A stretch of 64,000 bases of DNA from Planctomycetaceae bacterium. GTDB lineage: Bacteria > Planctomycetota > Planctomycetia > Pirellulales > Thermoguttaceae. Positions within the stretch are counted from its first letter, which is position 1. Each line of letters opens with the position of its first letter. The DNA lies in NCBI GenBank assembly GCA_012719125.1, contig JAAYAY010000068.1:1-64000 (forward strand). The letters run 5' to 3'. The position numbers and the translations under genes are program-made. Below the pieces are notes generated by a model. The model saw nothing but the letters and a program-made list of their open reading frames with translations. It had not been told where the DNA came from and searched no databases. This document shows positions 8,739-17,819 of this stretch, piece by piece.

Positions 8739-9231
8739 AGAAAGACTCCCTTGGATCCCAGAACGGGATCGAAACGATGTAATCGCCTTGCCCTCTCACA
8801 TAACATTGTCGCAAAAACCACGGCGAAGTTCCAGCGTTATCGGTCCAAATTCCGTTACAAATTGGCCCGGTGGACCGCGTGCCCCCCCGCTTTGTGGTAG
8901 TGCGGTAGGCTGGTTGGGTCAGACAGAGGTTGCCGGGGTGATCCGCTAAGAACCTGGCGGCAACCGCTAAGTCTATGCAAATCAATCGTTTAACCCGCTG
9001 CCGCAGGCGAGGCTTGGGCGCATGGTCGGCTGCCCTTGGCAAGGCTGGTGGGTGGACATGATAGCCGGGCGCTGATTGCCTGACAATCCTCGCCTGCGGC
9101 AGCGGGTTAAACAAGCAACCCTCAGGAAGCACTATCCCGGCCTTCGGCTGGCGTTTTTTGCGAGTTTGTGGAACAATGGGGGTTGAGGGCAATTGTGACT
9201 TGGCATCGTGACCCTAGGAGGTGTGTGGCCC
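8739..9231. other. Divergent intergenic region with an inverted repeat pair
   Basis: The gap separates two divergent DUF1559 genes and must hold both promoters, which I cannot place with confidence. It contains the repeat pair listed separately. No gene is seen. Confidence 0.5.
8988..9112. repeat. Pair of inverted 24-bp repeats (CTCGCCTGCGGCAGCGGGTTAAAC)
   Basis: The 24-bp core is present in inverse orientation at 8988-9011 and in direct orientation at 9089-9112, flanking 77 bases. The same core forms the tandem array at 2068-2155. The arrangement resembles a small two-ended mobile unit, but the intervening 77 bases encode nothing I recognise. Confidence 0.8.
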
Positions 9232-10185
9232 ATGGCCCGGAACAATCGAACAGCCTTCACCCTCGTCGAGCTGCTGGTGGTGATCGTTATTATCGGCATG
9301 CTCGTCGCCCTGGTCGTGCCCGCTGTGATCAGCGCGCGAGAAAGCGCTCGCCGTGCGAGCTGCTTGAACCGGATGGATCAGCTCAGCAAGGCGATTCTGC
9401 AGTACGAAGGCAACAAAGGACATTTGCCCGGATATGTCAACCAATTTGGAGGCGGCTCGCTAGGAGGGAACTCGGTCGCCAGCAATAACAACCTGAGTTG
9501 GGTTGTCCTGCTCTTTGAGAACATCGGTCGTGCGGATTTGTGGAAGGAGTGGAGAGTGAACAAGCCGGACCGCCCGGTCGTCGCTCTCAGCGAAACCGTT
9601 TGTCCCAGCGACCTGGACAAACGGAATGTGGCCGGGGCGTTGAGTTATGTGGTGAACTGCGGAATCAGCGACTACAACCTGGAGGATGGGTCCGCCGACG
9701 TCCAAACGTATCGCAATCATATCCAGACCGTCACGAGCGCCATGGGCGTTTCCAATTTCGACCCTTACAAGAAGAATCATTGGGGCCTCTTCTTCTGCAA
9801 CGACTCTAATATCAGTGGCAGTCCACCGGTAACGATCAGTCTGGATCAGATCAGCGACGGGGCTCAGCAGACGATCATGCTTTCCGAGAATCTCAACGCG
9901 ACGAGTTGGACGGGCAGTTCGACCGTTCGCCAGACGGATGTTGGGATCGTCTGGTGGTCTAGTACGCCGAGTTGGACTGGAGTGCCTACCGAAGTTGAGA
10001 TCAATGCCGTGAGTTCTGGTCGCTACAGGGCTCGTCCTTCCAGCCATCATCCGGGAGGGGTCAACGCCGTGTTCGCGGACGGCCATGCCGAGTTCATCTC
10101 AGATCGCGTCGACTATGTCGAGTTCTGCAGGAAGATGATCTCGAACGATGCGGAAGCGAAGAAGTACGGCTTGCTCTCTTTTTAG
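9232..10185 (+). CDS. DUF1559 domain protein with type IV pilin-like N-terminus
   Basis: 317 residues. I place the start at 9232 because AGGAGGT lies 9 bases upstream; an in-frame ATG at 9208 would put this motif inside the gene. The N-terminus reads [12 protein letters not shown], the pseudopilin cleavage motif and helix. The body shows DUF1559 features, including LMDQLSKAILQYE-like residues after the helix and the terminal HHPGGVNAVFADGHAEF (H-x9-DG). It is divergent to another DUF1559 gene and unlike it in the central region, so this is not a recent duplication. Confidence 0.92.
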   Translation: MARNNRTAFTLVELLVVIVIIGMLVALVVPAVISARESARRASCLNRMDQLSKAILQYEGNKGHLPGYVNQFGGGSLGGNSVASNNNLSWVVLLFENIGRADLWKEWRVNKPDRPVVALSETVCPSDLDKRNVAGALSYVVNCGISDYNLEDGSADVQTYRNHIQTVTSAMGVSNFDPYKKNHWGLFFCNDSNISGSPPVTISLDQISDGAQQTIMLSENLNATSWTGSSTVRQTDVGIVWWSSTPSWTGVPTEVEINAVSSGRYRARPSSHHPGGVNAVFADGHAEFISDRVDYVEFCRKMISNDAEAKKYGLLSF

Positions 10186-10272
10186 AGCGGAGACTTCGCA
10201 ACAGAGCTGGAGGGGGGACACTGTCCGGGATGGGACGTGTTCCGTCCTCGCTTACGCGTCGGGTTGGCGCGG

Positions 10273-10749
10273 CTAGAGGCCCATGCCGACGAAGCCGGAA
10301 TGGGAATCGCTTTCGGCCTGGAGTCGCGCGGCGCGCTGGATCGTCTTCTGAAGATCGCCGGCGGCAATGTAGCGGTCGAATTCGATGAGCACCGCGCGAT
10401 CGACCGTTTCGCGGAACCATTGGACCACAGGTTCGGTGAGCCAATCGCAGGTCTCGCGGCGAAGTTCAACCTGAAGATCGCAACTCTCGGTACACTGGTC
10501 TTCGGGGTCGGTCAGGACGGTGCCCTCGAACTGGAATTCGAGCATGCCGACGCTGTCGTCGTTGGTGAGATGGAAACGGCACGAAGCGCTATGCAGGTAG
10601 AAGCTGTTGTGCTCGCCATGCTTTGCCAAGGCCGCCTTGATCCGTTCGGCCTTGGCCTGGAAGGCCGGCGAAGCGTCCAGCGGGATGTCGAGGCGCCCAA
10701 GTGAACGCAGGGGAAGGCAGTCGAACTGAATCATCACGCTGGGGGTCAT
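10273..10749 (-). CDS. Conserved-type hypothetical protein
   Basis: 158 residues, no signal peptide or membrane segment. It contains HSASCRFHLTNDDSVG and ends with a glycine-rich tail (HSGFVGMGL). It has two cysteines close together (ESCDLQVELRRETCDW). The family is unknown to me; gene-like codon use and the plausible ATG support it as real. It is transcribed towards the DUF1559 gene at its left. Confidence 0.65.
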   Translation of the reverse strand: MTPSVMIQFDCLPLRSLGRLDIPLDASPAFQAKAERIKAALAKHGEHNSFYLHSASCRFHLTNDDSVGMLEFQFEGTVLTDPEDQCTESCDLQVELRRETCDWLTEPVVQWFRETVDRAVLIEFDRYIAAGDLQKTIQRAARLQAESDSHSGFVGMGL

Positions 10750-10870
10750 ACTTCACCGTCTAGGGATGGCGTGGAATTCTCGGCCAACGCCATTCTTGGG
10801 CAATCGAAGCATAAAGGCAAGCCTCGGGCCGTCTGCAATTCGCGGCTTGCGTCTTGCTTGGATACACCGG

Positions 10871-10900
10871 ACTGGATTCCCGCCTGCGCGGCAATGACGG
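10871..10900. repeat. REP-like repeat, second site
   Basis: A single copy of the ATTCCCGCCTGCGCGG-type palindrome with one arm mismatch (GGCAATGACGG). See the copies at 1969 and 34300. It lies between the stop of a minus-strand gene at 10922 and the start of the next one at 10749. Confidence 0.75.
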
Positions 10901-10921
10901 GCTGGATTGCAGGAATAACGG

Positions 10922-12805
10922 CTACTGGGCGCTGACCACTTTGGTAGTCTCGTCTTCCAGGGGCGGGGCCGGTTGGCCGGTGCGTTTCCAGGCGAGGACG
11001 AGCCAGCCGTCACGAGCTTCCCATTGGACGAGCTTCATCACGCCCGCGCGGCGCCAGTCCTTCGGCAGGACGAGCCCCTCGGGCACGACTTCTTCCTCAA
11101 ACAGTTTGCCGAGACGGCGTTGGAGAATTCGGCGGATTGCTGTTTCCTGGGTGGTAAGCTGCTTGTCTCCCTTGGGGTCGAAACCCGGTGGAAAGATCTG
11201 GACGTCGCCCTGGCGGACGGCCTTGACGGCGTCGCCTTCCCCCACGATCCGGTAGGTCACCGTCACGTCCATGCCCGGATGACGCTGGTCGCCCTCATAG
11301 AAGCTGCGTCCACGGATCGACAGTGTGAATTGATTGTCGGCGAAGGCGACCCAGACAGGTCGGGCCTGCTGGAAGGAGATTCCCCAGGGGAGCGAGTCCT
11401 TTTCCGACTCCAATTCCTTGGGCAGTTTGCCGAGCAGGTTCTTCACGGCTTCCTGGACCCGTTCTTCCCTGAGCAGCATGCCTGCGAGGGCCCCGGAGGT
11501 GAAGTTGTTGATCATCGATTCGTGGATCTGCACTCGCAAATCGGCGTCGGCCACAGCTTGCGGTGGCGCGGTGGCGGCCGCGAGGTCGAAGGCACCGGCC
11601 TGGAGAATCGACACGTTGAGGAAGTCTTCGTCGGTGCTGAAGTTCAACTTGGCGGGATAGAGTCCCCGTTCGGCGAGGGGGCCGCGGACCTTTTCCTGAA
11701 GATCGTCGTTGGCCGTCCCGATGAGGTCGTCCACCTCTGCGTCGATGCGAGCCCGGACCCGGCATTCGGCGTGCTGGGCAGCGATTGCGTCGGCCTGGCA
11801 CTTCTGTCTCCCGGCACGTTTCCAGGCGATGTTCTCGACGATTCGGCCGCCGTGCCGGGCGCAGATCGAACGAATGTGTGAACATGTCGTGGCGTCGGCC
11901 TGGGCGGGGCACGTGCGAAGCTGCCGGCCGTCGATCACAATCTGTTTGCTGGTGGTGATGTTCGTGGTTCCGTCGGCGTAGATGACGACGGGGCCGTTGT
12001 ATCCAGTCGTGTTGGAGAGGTTCGTGCCCTGCAAGATGGTCATGATGGTGGCCGAGTCCTGCGACGGAACGAGTTTGACGGTGACGTTCCCGGTGGTGCG
12101 GCCGGTCCCGTAGATGTTCGTTCCGAGAATCACGTCACGGACGGGCTCCGTTTCGTCGACGTCTCGTCCCATGGCGGCGTTGAAGACGGCCTCGGAGATA
12201 TGGGCGTGGAAGTTCTGATTCAGGAAGCCGGAGCGGATCGACTGAATGAGGTCGGGGGCCTGGCGGGCGTCGCTCAGCCATCGCAGGTAGGCCGAGATCA
12301 TGGCGGCGTCCTCGCCGCCCGGGGCCTTGGCGTGCGACGCGAGGCTGGCGGCTAAGGCGTCGACGACCTTCTCGTATTGGCCCTTGACGCCCGAATCGCC
12401 CACCGCTCGGGCCACTCCGACGTAGCCGCGGATGGCGTCGCGAAGATCGGCAAAACAGAGCAGTCCCAGCCCTTCATGTCCGGCCGACAATCGCGAGAAA
12501 GCTTGCTCCAGCTTGGCCAGATCGGGACCCTTGGCGTCAGCCAGCGAGGCTTTCAGGCCGGCCCAGTCGAGATAGGCCTTCCACCCGTCAGCGGTATCCC
12601 CGGCCTTGGCAAACCGGGTTTCGAGGGCGGCCACCGCGGCGTCAAGATCCGCTCGGGCAGCGTCTAGGTCGGCCTGGTCAAGCGGCCGATAGGTACCCTT
12701 GGCGGCCTGTGCCTGAGCTGCCAGATCGTCGGCTGCGTGGGCAATGGTGAATGGTACGAGACCGATGAAGAGGATCACCGCCACATGCCTTCCGTTTGCC
12801 AACAT
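10922..12805 (-). CDS. Large secreted protein of unknown function
   Basis: 627 residues with a signal peptide (hydrophobic residues 7-22, cleavage near AHAAD). The mature protein is mostly helical in the first 190 residues (repeated DLDAAVAALE-type segments) and mixed alpha/beta after that. A middle part carries four cysteines within about 30 residues (CPAQADATTCSHIRSICARH). The C-terminus (about 500-600) contains VTYRIVGEGDAVKAVRQGDV. I recognise no domain. It may be one of the large planctomycete-specific secreted families. Its upstream region (12806-13246) separates it from the divergent thioredoxin-like gene. Confidence 0.75.
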   Translation of the reverse strand: MLANGRHVAVILFIGLVPFTIAHAADDLAAQAQAAKGTYRPLDQADLDAARADLDAAVAALETRFAKAGDTADGWKAYLDWAGLKASLADAKGPDLAKLEQAFSRLSAGHEGLGLLCFADLRDAIRGYVGVARAVGDSGVKGQYEKVVDALAASLASHAKAPGGEDAAMISAYLRWLSDARQAPDLIQSIRSGFLNQNFHAHISEAVFNAAMGRDVDETEPVRDVILGTNIYGTGRTTGNVTVKLVPSQDSATIMTILQGTNLSNTTGYNGPVVIYADGTTNITTSKQIVIDGRQLRTCPAQADATTCSHIRSICARHGGRIVENIAWKRAGRQKCQADAIAAQHAECRVRARIDAEVDDLIGTANDDLQEKVRGPLAERGLYPAKLNFSTDEDFLNVSILQAGAFDLAAATAPPQAVADADLRVQIHESMINNFTSGALAGMLLREERVQEAVKNLLGKLPKELESEKDSLPWGISFQQARPVWVAFADNQFTLSIRGRSFYEGDQRHPGMDVTVTYRIVGEGDAVKAVRQGDVQIFPPGFDPKGDKQLTTQETAIRRILQRRLGKLFEEEVVPEGLVLPKDWRRAGVMKLVQWEARDGWLVLAWKRTGQPAPPLEDETTKVVSAQ

Positions 12806-13246
12806 GACTGGTTCCTTCGTTACTTAGGGGGGTGGCATTCTTGAGGGGGGTGCCGAGTCCTGCGTCTGGCATGCTCCCGCGATTGCCGGGGGACCGGTGT
12901 GCCTACATTATACGGCTGTCCATGCCATTTTCACCGATCGCCTGGAAAACCGCAATTCCAATATTTGCCAGAATCTTCGCATCTTACTGGTTTACCGCAT
13001 GGAGTCTAGCCGGCATAATCGGGAAAACTGCCGCATCTTGCCCAAAGCAAGTTCTGTCGTGGTGCCATGGCGAGATGCGAGTGGTCAGGGGAGAAGAGCA
13101 GGCTTGTTTGGTGAGCCATTAGGCGCAGGCATGTTCCTCTCCCTCACGCCGTTGGTCTGAAGTCGGAACCTTCAGCCTCACCTACCACGGACGGCCCTTG
13201 CCCACGCGCAATCGGTGGGCATACGCCTCCTTCTGTGGAGATCCGT
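12806..13246. other. Divergent intergenic region, no gene seen
   Basis: About 440 bases between divergent starts; promoters for both neighbours are expected. The stretch 12900-13030 is less GC-rich than its surroundings. Short open frames here have no family signature or ribosome binding site. Confidence 0.5.
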
Positions 13247-14623
13247 ATGTTTAGAGTCTCTGTTCGGGACTTCTGCGCATGGTGCGCGCATGTTTGTGAA
13301 GGTTGGATTGCGGGCTTGCCCCGCTTTGGGTTGGCTGCGCGAGTCCTTCTCGTGACAGGTGTTGCCTGGTGCGGTGTTGCCGTGCCATCGGGGGCCGGCG
13401 AGTTCAATGCTGCTCTTGAGCTGAGTTGGCAGACCGACTATGCCGCGACGATGGCTGCGGCGGAGCGAGACGATGTCCAGATGGTGGTCTATTTCTGCGA
13501 CGGAGACAATCCCTCGTGCCACCGTTTCGATGAAGAACTGGCCGGGGCGGAGGAGGCGCGAAAGTATCTGAGCGAGTGCCGTTGTGTCCGCCTCCCGATC
13601 GATGCCGAGATTACGTCCGGCGGCAAGAAGATTCGGTTGCTGGAGCACCCGGCGTTTTTGGAACTGCAAGGGGGAGCCGGGCTGATTGTGTTCGACTTCG
13701 CCACCGAGTCAGTTTCGCAAAGAGGCCGGGTCGTTCGGACGCTGCCGTTTCGGGACGGCGGAGAGGCGGTAGACAGGGCCCTCGCCTTCTTGGGTGCTCG
13801 CCCGGATCCGGAGGTGGGAGTGGCGAGCCCGATTGAGTGGATGACGGACTATGCCGAGGCGACCGCCAGAGCCGAAGGCGAGGAGCGGATGCTTCTGGTC
13901 TACTTCGAAAGGGCTGACGGGACCGGCGGTTGCGCCCAATTCGAGACGGAGACCTTGTTGAAGGCCGAGGTTCGGGAGCATCTTGATTCCTACGTTTGCT
14001 TGAAGCTGTCGGTGGATGCCGAGGTGAACCTGGAGGGGACCAAGACCGTATTGCTGAAGCACCCGTCCTTTGCCGAAATGGTGGGGCTTCCAGGGGTTGC
14101 CATCGTCGACTATTCGGATCCGAAAGCCCCCTACTTCGGTCAAGTGGTCAGTACTTTCCCTTTTCTGAAGGGGAATGCATACGATCCGATGCAAATGCAT
14201 GTGATCCTTACTCTTCCGCCAGGCAAGCTGACGCAACGGACGCTGATTTACGCCGTGCGGACCCATCCGGAGTCTCCCCAGAGCACTTCGGGCCGGCTCG
14301 ATCCCTATCTTCTCTCTGAAGCGGAGAGCCATTCGGTTCACCAGGCGAGGATCCGGCTTCAGGGGCACCACGCCTGGGAGAGTCGTTTTCACCGGATTAC
14401 CGGACGTCTTGGGGGGGGGCTGCTGGCGACGGAGGTTTGCGCCGAGAGCTGGCCCGGGCAGAATCTGCTGGAAGCGGCCCTTGACTGCGTAAGCTGCTGG
14501 CGGCAATCGAGCGGCCATTGGAGGTCGGTCAGGTCTGCCCACCCGGTTTTCGCATACGACATTCGACGCGGCTCCAACGGGATTTGGTACGCCACGGGCA
14601 TTTTCGGGAAACGCGGATATTGA
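13247..14623 (+). CDS. Double thioredoxin-like protein with C-terminal CAP-like domain
   Basis: 458 residues. GGAG six bases upstream favours the ATG at 13247. The first ~27 residues are encoded by a copy of the dispersed 80-bp repeat, followed by a hydrophobic signal segment (about 28-48). Two homologous thioredoxin-fold units follow (about 55-185 and 200-320), each opening with a W-x-T-DYA-AT-A motif and strand MVVYF/LLVYF. Neither has a CxxC pair. The C-terminal part (about 340-458) fits the CAP/SCP-PR1 pattern: EVCAESWPGQNLLEAA, then WRQSSGHWRSV and NGIWYATGIFG. The combination suggests an exported binding or redox-related protein; activity is unknown. It is upstream of a lipoprotein gene on the same strand. 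Confidence 0.75.
   Translation: MFRVSVRDFCAWCAHVCEGWIAGLPRFGLAARVLLVTGVAWCGVAVPSGAGEFNAALELSWQTDYAATMAAAERDDVQMVVYFCDGDNPSCHRFDEELAGAEEARKYLSECRCVRLPIDAEITSGGKKIRLLEHPAFLELQGGAGLIVFDFATESVSQRGRVVRTLPFRDGGEAVDRALAFLGARPDPEVGVASPIEWMTDYAEATARAEGEERMLLVYFERADGTGGCAQFETETLLKAEVREHLDSYVCLKLSVDAEVNLEGTKTVLLKHPSFAEMVGLPGVAIVDYSDPKAPYFGQVVSTFPFLKGNAYDPMQMHVILTLPPGKLTQRTLIYAVRTHPESPQSTSGRLDPYLLSEAESHSVHQARIRLQGHHAWESRFHRITGRLGGGLLATEVCAESWPGQNLLEAALDCVSCWRQSSGHWRSVRSAHPVFAYDIRRGSNGIWYATGIFGKRGY
13252..13330 (+). repeat. 80-bp dispersed repeat, copy A
   Basis: Shares the core GTTCGGGACTTnTGCGCATG and the end GCGGGCTTGCCCCGCTTTGGG with three other copies (19010, 33505, 47373), all in the same orientation on the + strand. 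Here it overlaps the 5' end of a gene, supplying its first codons. The copies differ by single-base indels and are read in different frames by neighbouring genes, so the repeat is not conserved as protein. Confidence 0.9.
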
Positions 14624-14969
14624 CCCTGGCAGGGCACGAGACTGCAAGGAGCAGGAGACTCATCCAAGGCCCTCAGGGGCACGAGTGGTTCGGATTGGGG
14701 GGAGGGTTGCACCGGTTTTGCCACGGGTTCCTGGCGGCAGCCGGCGAATGTGGCGTTTTGGCGACGGACCAGGTGGCAAAAGATCCCCATGTTGCCAAAA
14801 TGCATGCTAGCCTTCTCATGGTGGGCCACTGCGCCCAATGCGGAAGCGTTGCGTCTTCATGGCACGGCAGGGCTTCCGGCGAATGACGATTGAGCCTTCG
14901 GACGTGCGCGGATCTGCTTCGGCAGATTACGCAAACGGTTTGAGGCTGGTCGTGGAACTCGAGGACAGC
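14624..14969. other. Intergenic region, no gene seen
   Basis: The open frame of the next gene could be extended back to 14838, but the lipoprotein signal sequence starts at 14970, so the extension is unlikely to be translated. I see no terminator or repeat. Confidence 0.5.
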
Positions 14970-17474
14970 ATGCGTCGGCTGACAGCCCAATCCGGTCTGC
15001 TCCTTGCGACGCTGGCGCTATGCGCGGCCGGGCTGCCGGGCTGCGCCAATTTCCGGTTGCCGCAGATCGACCCGTCGGGCGAACGTCTGTTCATCTGCCC
15101 GGAGAACGACCCTCAGGCCGGCTTTCGCGACCTTCCGGCGACGGACAAACCGAGCAACCGGACGGAACTGATCGTGTGCCCTCGTGCGACGGTGGCGCCG
15201 GTCGGCAGCGAGGTGATTCTGCTGGCCGGGGTGCGCGGTCCGGACGAGTATTTGCGAACCAATGAACGTGTCGAGTGGATGATCGACCCGGGCGGCGTGG
15301 GGCAGTTTGTCGATCTGGACAAGGGCTCGTGGACCGACCCGTTTGTCGGCGATTTCACCCGGGCGAAGAAAGTCGACAATACCTATGCGGTCAATACAAC
15401 GTCCAGGCGGTTGTTGCATCTGACTCGCGGTACGCCGGACAAGAGCGACGACATGGACGTGCTCAAGGGCCAGGCCTGGGTGACTCTGACCTCGGCCTCT
15501 GAGGGCACCTCCAATGTGACGGTCTATTGTCCGGGAGTGTCGCCATGGGAGGCCAGAACCGAGTCGTGCCAAGTGCACTGGATCGACGCCCAGTGGAGCT
15601 TTCCGTCAGTGGCGATTGCGGAATCGGGGGGGAGGCAACTGCTGACAACGACGGTGACTCGCCAATCGGACTGTGCCCCCCGGCGCGGTTGGATCGTGCG
15701 TTACGAGATTGTGGACGGGCCGCCTGCCGGTTTTGCCCCTGACGGATCGCAGGTGGTGGAGATTTCGACGGATGAGCAGGGGAAGGCCGCCGTGGAACTG
15801 TTTCAGCGTCAGGCCCAGGCGGGCACGAGCAAGATCTCGATCCAGGTGATTCGTCCGGCGGGGCTCGGGTGCCCCGACCAGCGGATCGTCATCGGCCGGA
15901 CTTGCCTGGCCCAGACCTGGTCGGCTCCCGCCCTGGCGGTACGCGTGACGGGTTCGGCGGCCGGCAGCGTCGGGGCGAACCTGGGTTTTCGGGTGGAAGT
16001 CAGCAATCCGGGCGACATGGCTGCCGAGGGGATTTCGCTCACCCTTCGCGTGCCGCCGGGGCTCAGTTGCCTGAGCGCGAGCCCGACGTTCGAAGGGGTG
16101 GGCAGTGCTCCACGGTGGACCATCGGTCGCCTTGCATCCGGCGAGGTGCGTTCGATTGCGTTGGACCTGCGGGCGGAACGAGCGGGGCGTTATGAAGTTT
16201 GTGCGGAGGCGGTTGCCGCCAGCGGATTGTCGGCGAGCGGATGCGCCAATCTGGCGGTCGACGCCGCCGAACTGACCGTCGAGGTCCAGGGACCCACGGA
16301 GGCGACGGTCGGAGACTCTGTGACCCACCGGATTGTGGTGACCAATCCCAGCCGTGCTGCGGCGACGGCTCTGATCCTTACCGACAGTCGCGACGCCGGT
16401 CTGGAACACAACATCGCCGAGCGAAAGATCTTCAAGTCACTGGGCGATCTGGGGCCGATGCAGTCTCAGGAAGTCACCATCACGTTTCGTACGATCGAGC
16501 CCGGGCAGCAATGCCACACGGTGCAGGTCACCGGTGCGGGCGGTTTGAGGGCCGACGGACGTGCGTGCATTGAAGTGCGCGAGGCGGCAGCACCCAGCCC
16601 GGTTCAACCCACTCCAAGCGGTCCCGGGTGGAACGAACCGGAGTCGCCGGTGCCGGCGCCCGCGGCGCCACCGTCGACACCCAGCCTTCCGCGACTGGAG
16701 ATCAATGCATCGTTTGCCGGCGACGAGGTGCAGCAGTTGCGGGTCGACGAAGCGACGGAAGGGGACTCTGTCGTTCTGATGTTGGACGTGTCGAGCCCCG
16801 ACGGCTTGCCCTTGGAAGGGCTGACACTTTCGATGCAGCTCGATCCCCTCTTTGCACCTCTCCAGGCGTCCAAAGGGTACACGCGGGACGGGAGCACGTT
16901 TACGTGGCGTTCGTTTGCAGTCGACCCAGGGATGTCGGGGCGAGTGGCGGTGTTGTGCCGATGCGAGCGGGCCTCGTCTTCCGCGTGTTTTACCGCCACC
17001 GTGTCGGACGCGGAAGGGCAGACGCAGACACGGCAGGTCTGCATTCTCGTCCGCGCCGTTGCCCCGCCGGCTGAGGCCCCGCTGACCCCACCGGCCGAAT
17101 CAGCGGCCGGGCTCCAAGTGAGCCTCTACACGACCCAACAACCGGTCAGCCAGGGCAGTACCTTCAGCTACCAAGTCATTGTCTCGAATCAAGCATCCGT
17201 GGACGATCAGAACGTGGAGTTGGCGATTGCATTCCCGGCCGGCCTGACGCCTCAGCAATGGGGTTCGCGAGGAGACTCCCGTGTAAGAGTGCGCAACAAC
17301 GTGGTGTATTGTGATGCGGTTCCCGTGCTTCGTGCTCGCGGGCAGCTCACTTACACGATCGAGGTGAGGGCCGACGAGGTCGGAGAGCACACGGTGCGAG
17401 CGGACGCCAGGAGCGCCAATCAGCCGGTTGCCGTGTCGCAGACGGGCGTCATCAAGGTGAATTACAAGTACTGA
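14970..17474 (+). CDS. Large lipoprotein with DUF11-type Ig-like repeats
   Basis: 834 residues from the ATG at 14970, which gives a clean lipoprotein signal (hydrophobic stretch, then GLPGC with the cysteine at about residue 26). An N-terminal unique region (30-310) is followed by three or more beta-sandwich units of the DUF11/CARDB type. Two consecutive units appear at about 325-435 and 440-545 (GFRVEVSNPGDMAAEGISLTL-like and HRIVVTNPSRAAATALILTD). A proline-rich linker is followed by further units at about 580-700 and a last one near 735-830 (SYQVIVSNQASVDDQN). Such proteins are usually cell-surface or periplasmic structural proteins. The role here is unknown. Confidence 0.85.
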   Translation: MRRLTAQSGLLLATLALCAAGLPGCANFRLPQIDPSGERLFICPENDPQAGFRDLPATDKPSNRTELIVCPRATVAPVGSEVILLAGVRGPDEYLRTNERVEWMIDPGGVGQFVDLDKGSWTDPFVGDFTRAKKVDNTYAVNTTSRRLLHLTRGTPDKSDDMDVLKGQAWVTLTSASEGTSNVTVYCPGVSPWEARTESCQVHWIDAQWSFPSVAIAESGGRQLLTTTVTRQSDCAPRRGWIVRYEIVDGPPAGFAPDGSQVVEISTDEQGKAAVELFQRQAQAGTSKISIQVIRPAGLGCPDQRIVIGRTCLAQTWSAPALAVRVTGSAAGSVGANLGFRVEVSNPGDMAAEGISLTLRVPPGLSCLSASPTFEGVGSAPRWTIGRLASGEVRSIALDLRAERAGRYEVCAEAVAASGLSASGCANLAVDAAELTVEVQGPTEATVGDSVTHRIVVTNPSRAAATALILTDSRDAGLEHNIAERKIFKSLGDLGPMQSQEVTITFRTIEPGQQCHTVQVTGAGGLRADGRACIEVREAAAPSPVQPTPSGPGWNEPESPVPAPAAPPSTPSLPRLEINASFAGDEVQQLRVDEATEGDSVVLMLDVSSPDGLPLEGLTLSMQLDPLFAPLQASKGYTRDGSTFTWRSFAVDPGMSGRVAVLCRCERASSSACFTATVSDAEGQTQTRQVCILVRAVAPPAEAPLTPPAESAAGLQVSLYTTQQPVSQGSTFSYQVIVSNQASVDDQNVELAIAFPAGLTPQQWGSRGDSRVRVRNNVVYCDAVPVLRARGQLTYTIEVRADEVGEHTVRADARSANQPVAVSQTGVIKVNYKY

Positions 17475-17497
17475 TCGGTAGCCGAGCCGACGTTTCA

Positions 17498-17807
17498 GGC
17501 AGGCGGACGAAAAAAATCTACCAGTTAGACGCTCTAGGATAGGAAGAAGGCGTGGACGTGTGGAGCAGAATCGCACTTGGCATGGCAATAGGCGGGCCGC
17601 TCCGCATGTCCACGCCTTTTTCCTATCCTACGGTTGCGGATATCATTTCACGCACAGGCATGGCAAAATGGAGCTGAACGGTCGATGAGAGTGCGAAACA
17701 ATGGACCATCACCGGCGACGTGTCCTGCTGCCAGGAGTTTCGCACTCTCATCGACCGCCCAGCCCCATTTGTGCGCCTAACTGGTAGATTTTTTTCGTCC
17801 GCCTGCC
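17498..17807. mobile_element. 310-bp non-coding element with 31-bp terminal inverted repeats and two internal hairpins
   Basis: Perfect 31-bp inverted repeats at 17498-17528 and 17777-17807 (GGCAGGCGGACG, then an A-run, then TCTACCAGTTAG). Inside are two more inverted pairs: 17535-17557 with 17608-17630 (23 bp, one mismatch) and 17680-17699 with 17737-17756 (20 bp, perfect). No open frame fits the inside. I see no clear target duplication at the ends. The organisation suits a MITE-like element, or a structured RNA; the type is inferred from structure only. Confidence 0.7.
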
Positions 17808-17819
17808 TCCCCGCACATC

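Noticed and set aside
1969-9112. Possible CRISPR-like arrays in the repeat-rich gaps
   Set aside because: The units are few, unevenly spaced and partly palindromic, with no unique spacers and no cas genes.
13709-14647. A 312-codon minus-strand frame opposite the thioredoxin-like gene
   Set aside because: No recognisable motif; the + strand frame carries the signal segment and both thioredoxin-like units.
17524-17781. GTTAGAC and GCCTAAC near the arms of the 310-bp element, resembling integron attC core sites
   Set aside because: The order on the strand is reversed relative to attC, the spacing is about 250 bases and no integrase is nearby; the letters fall within the 31-bp arm by chance.
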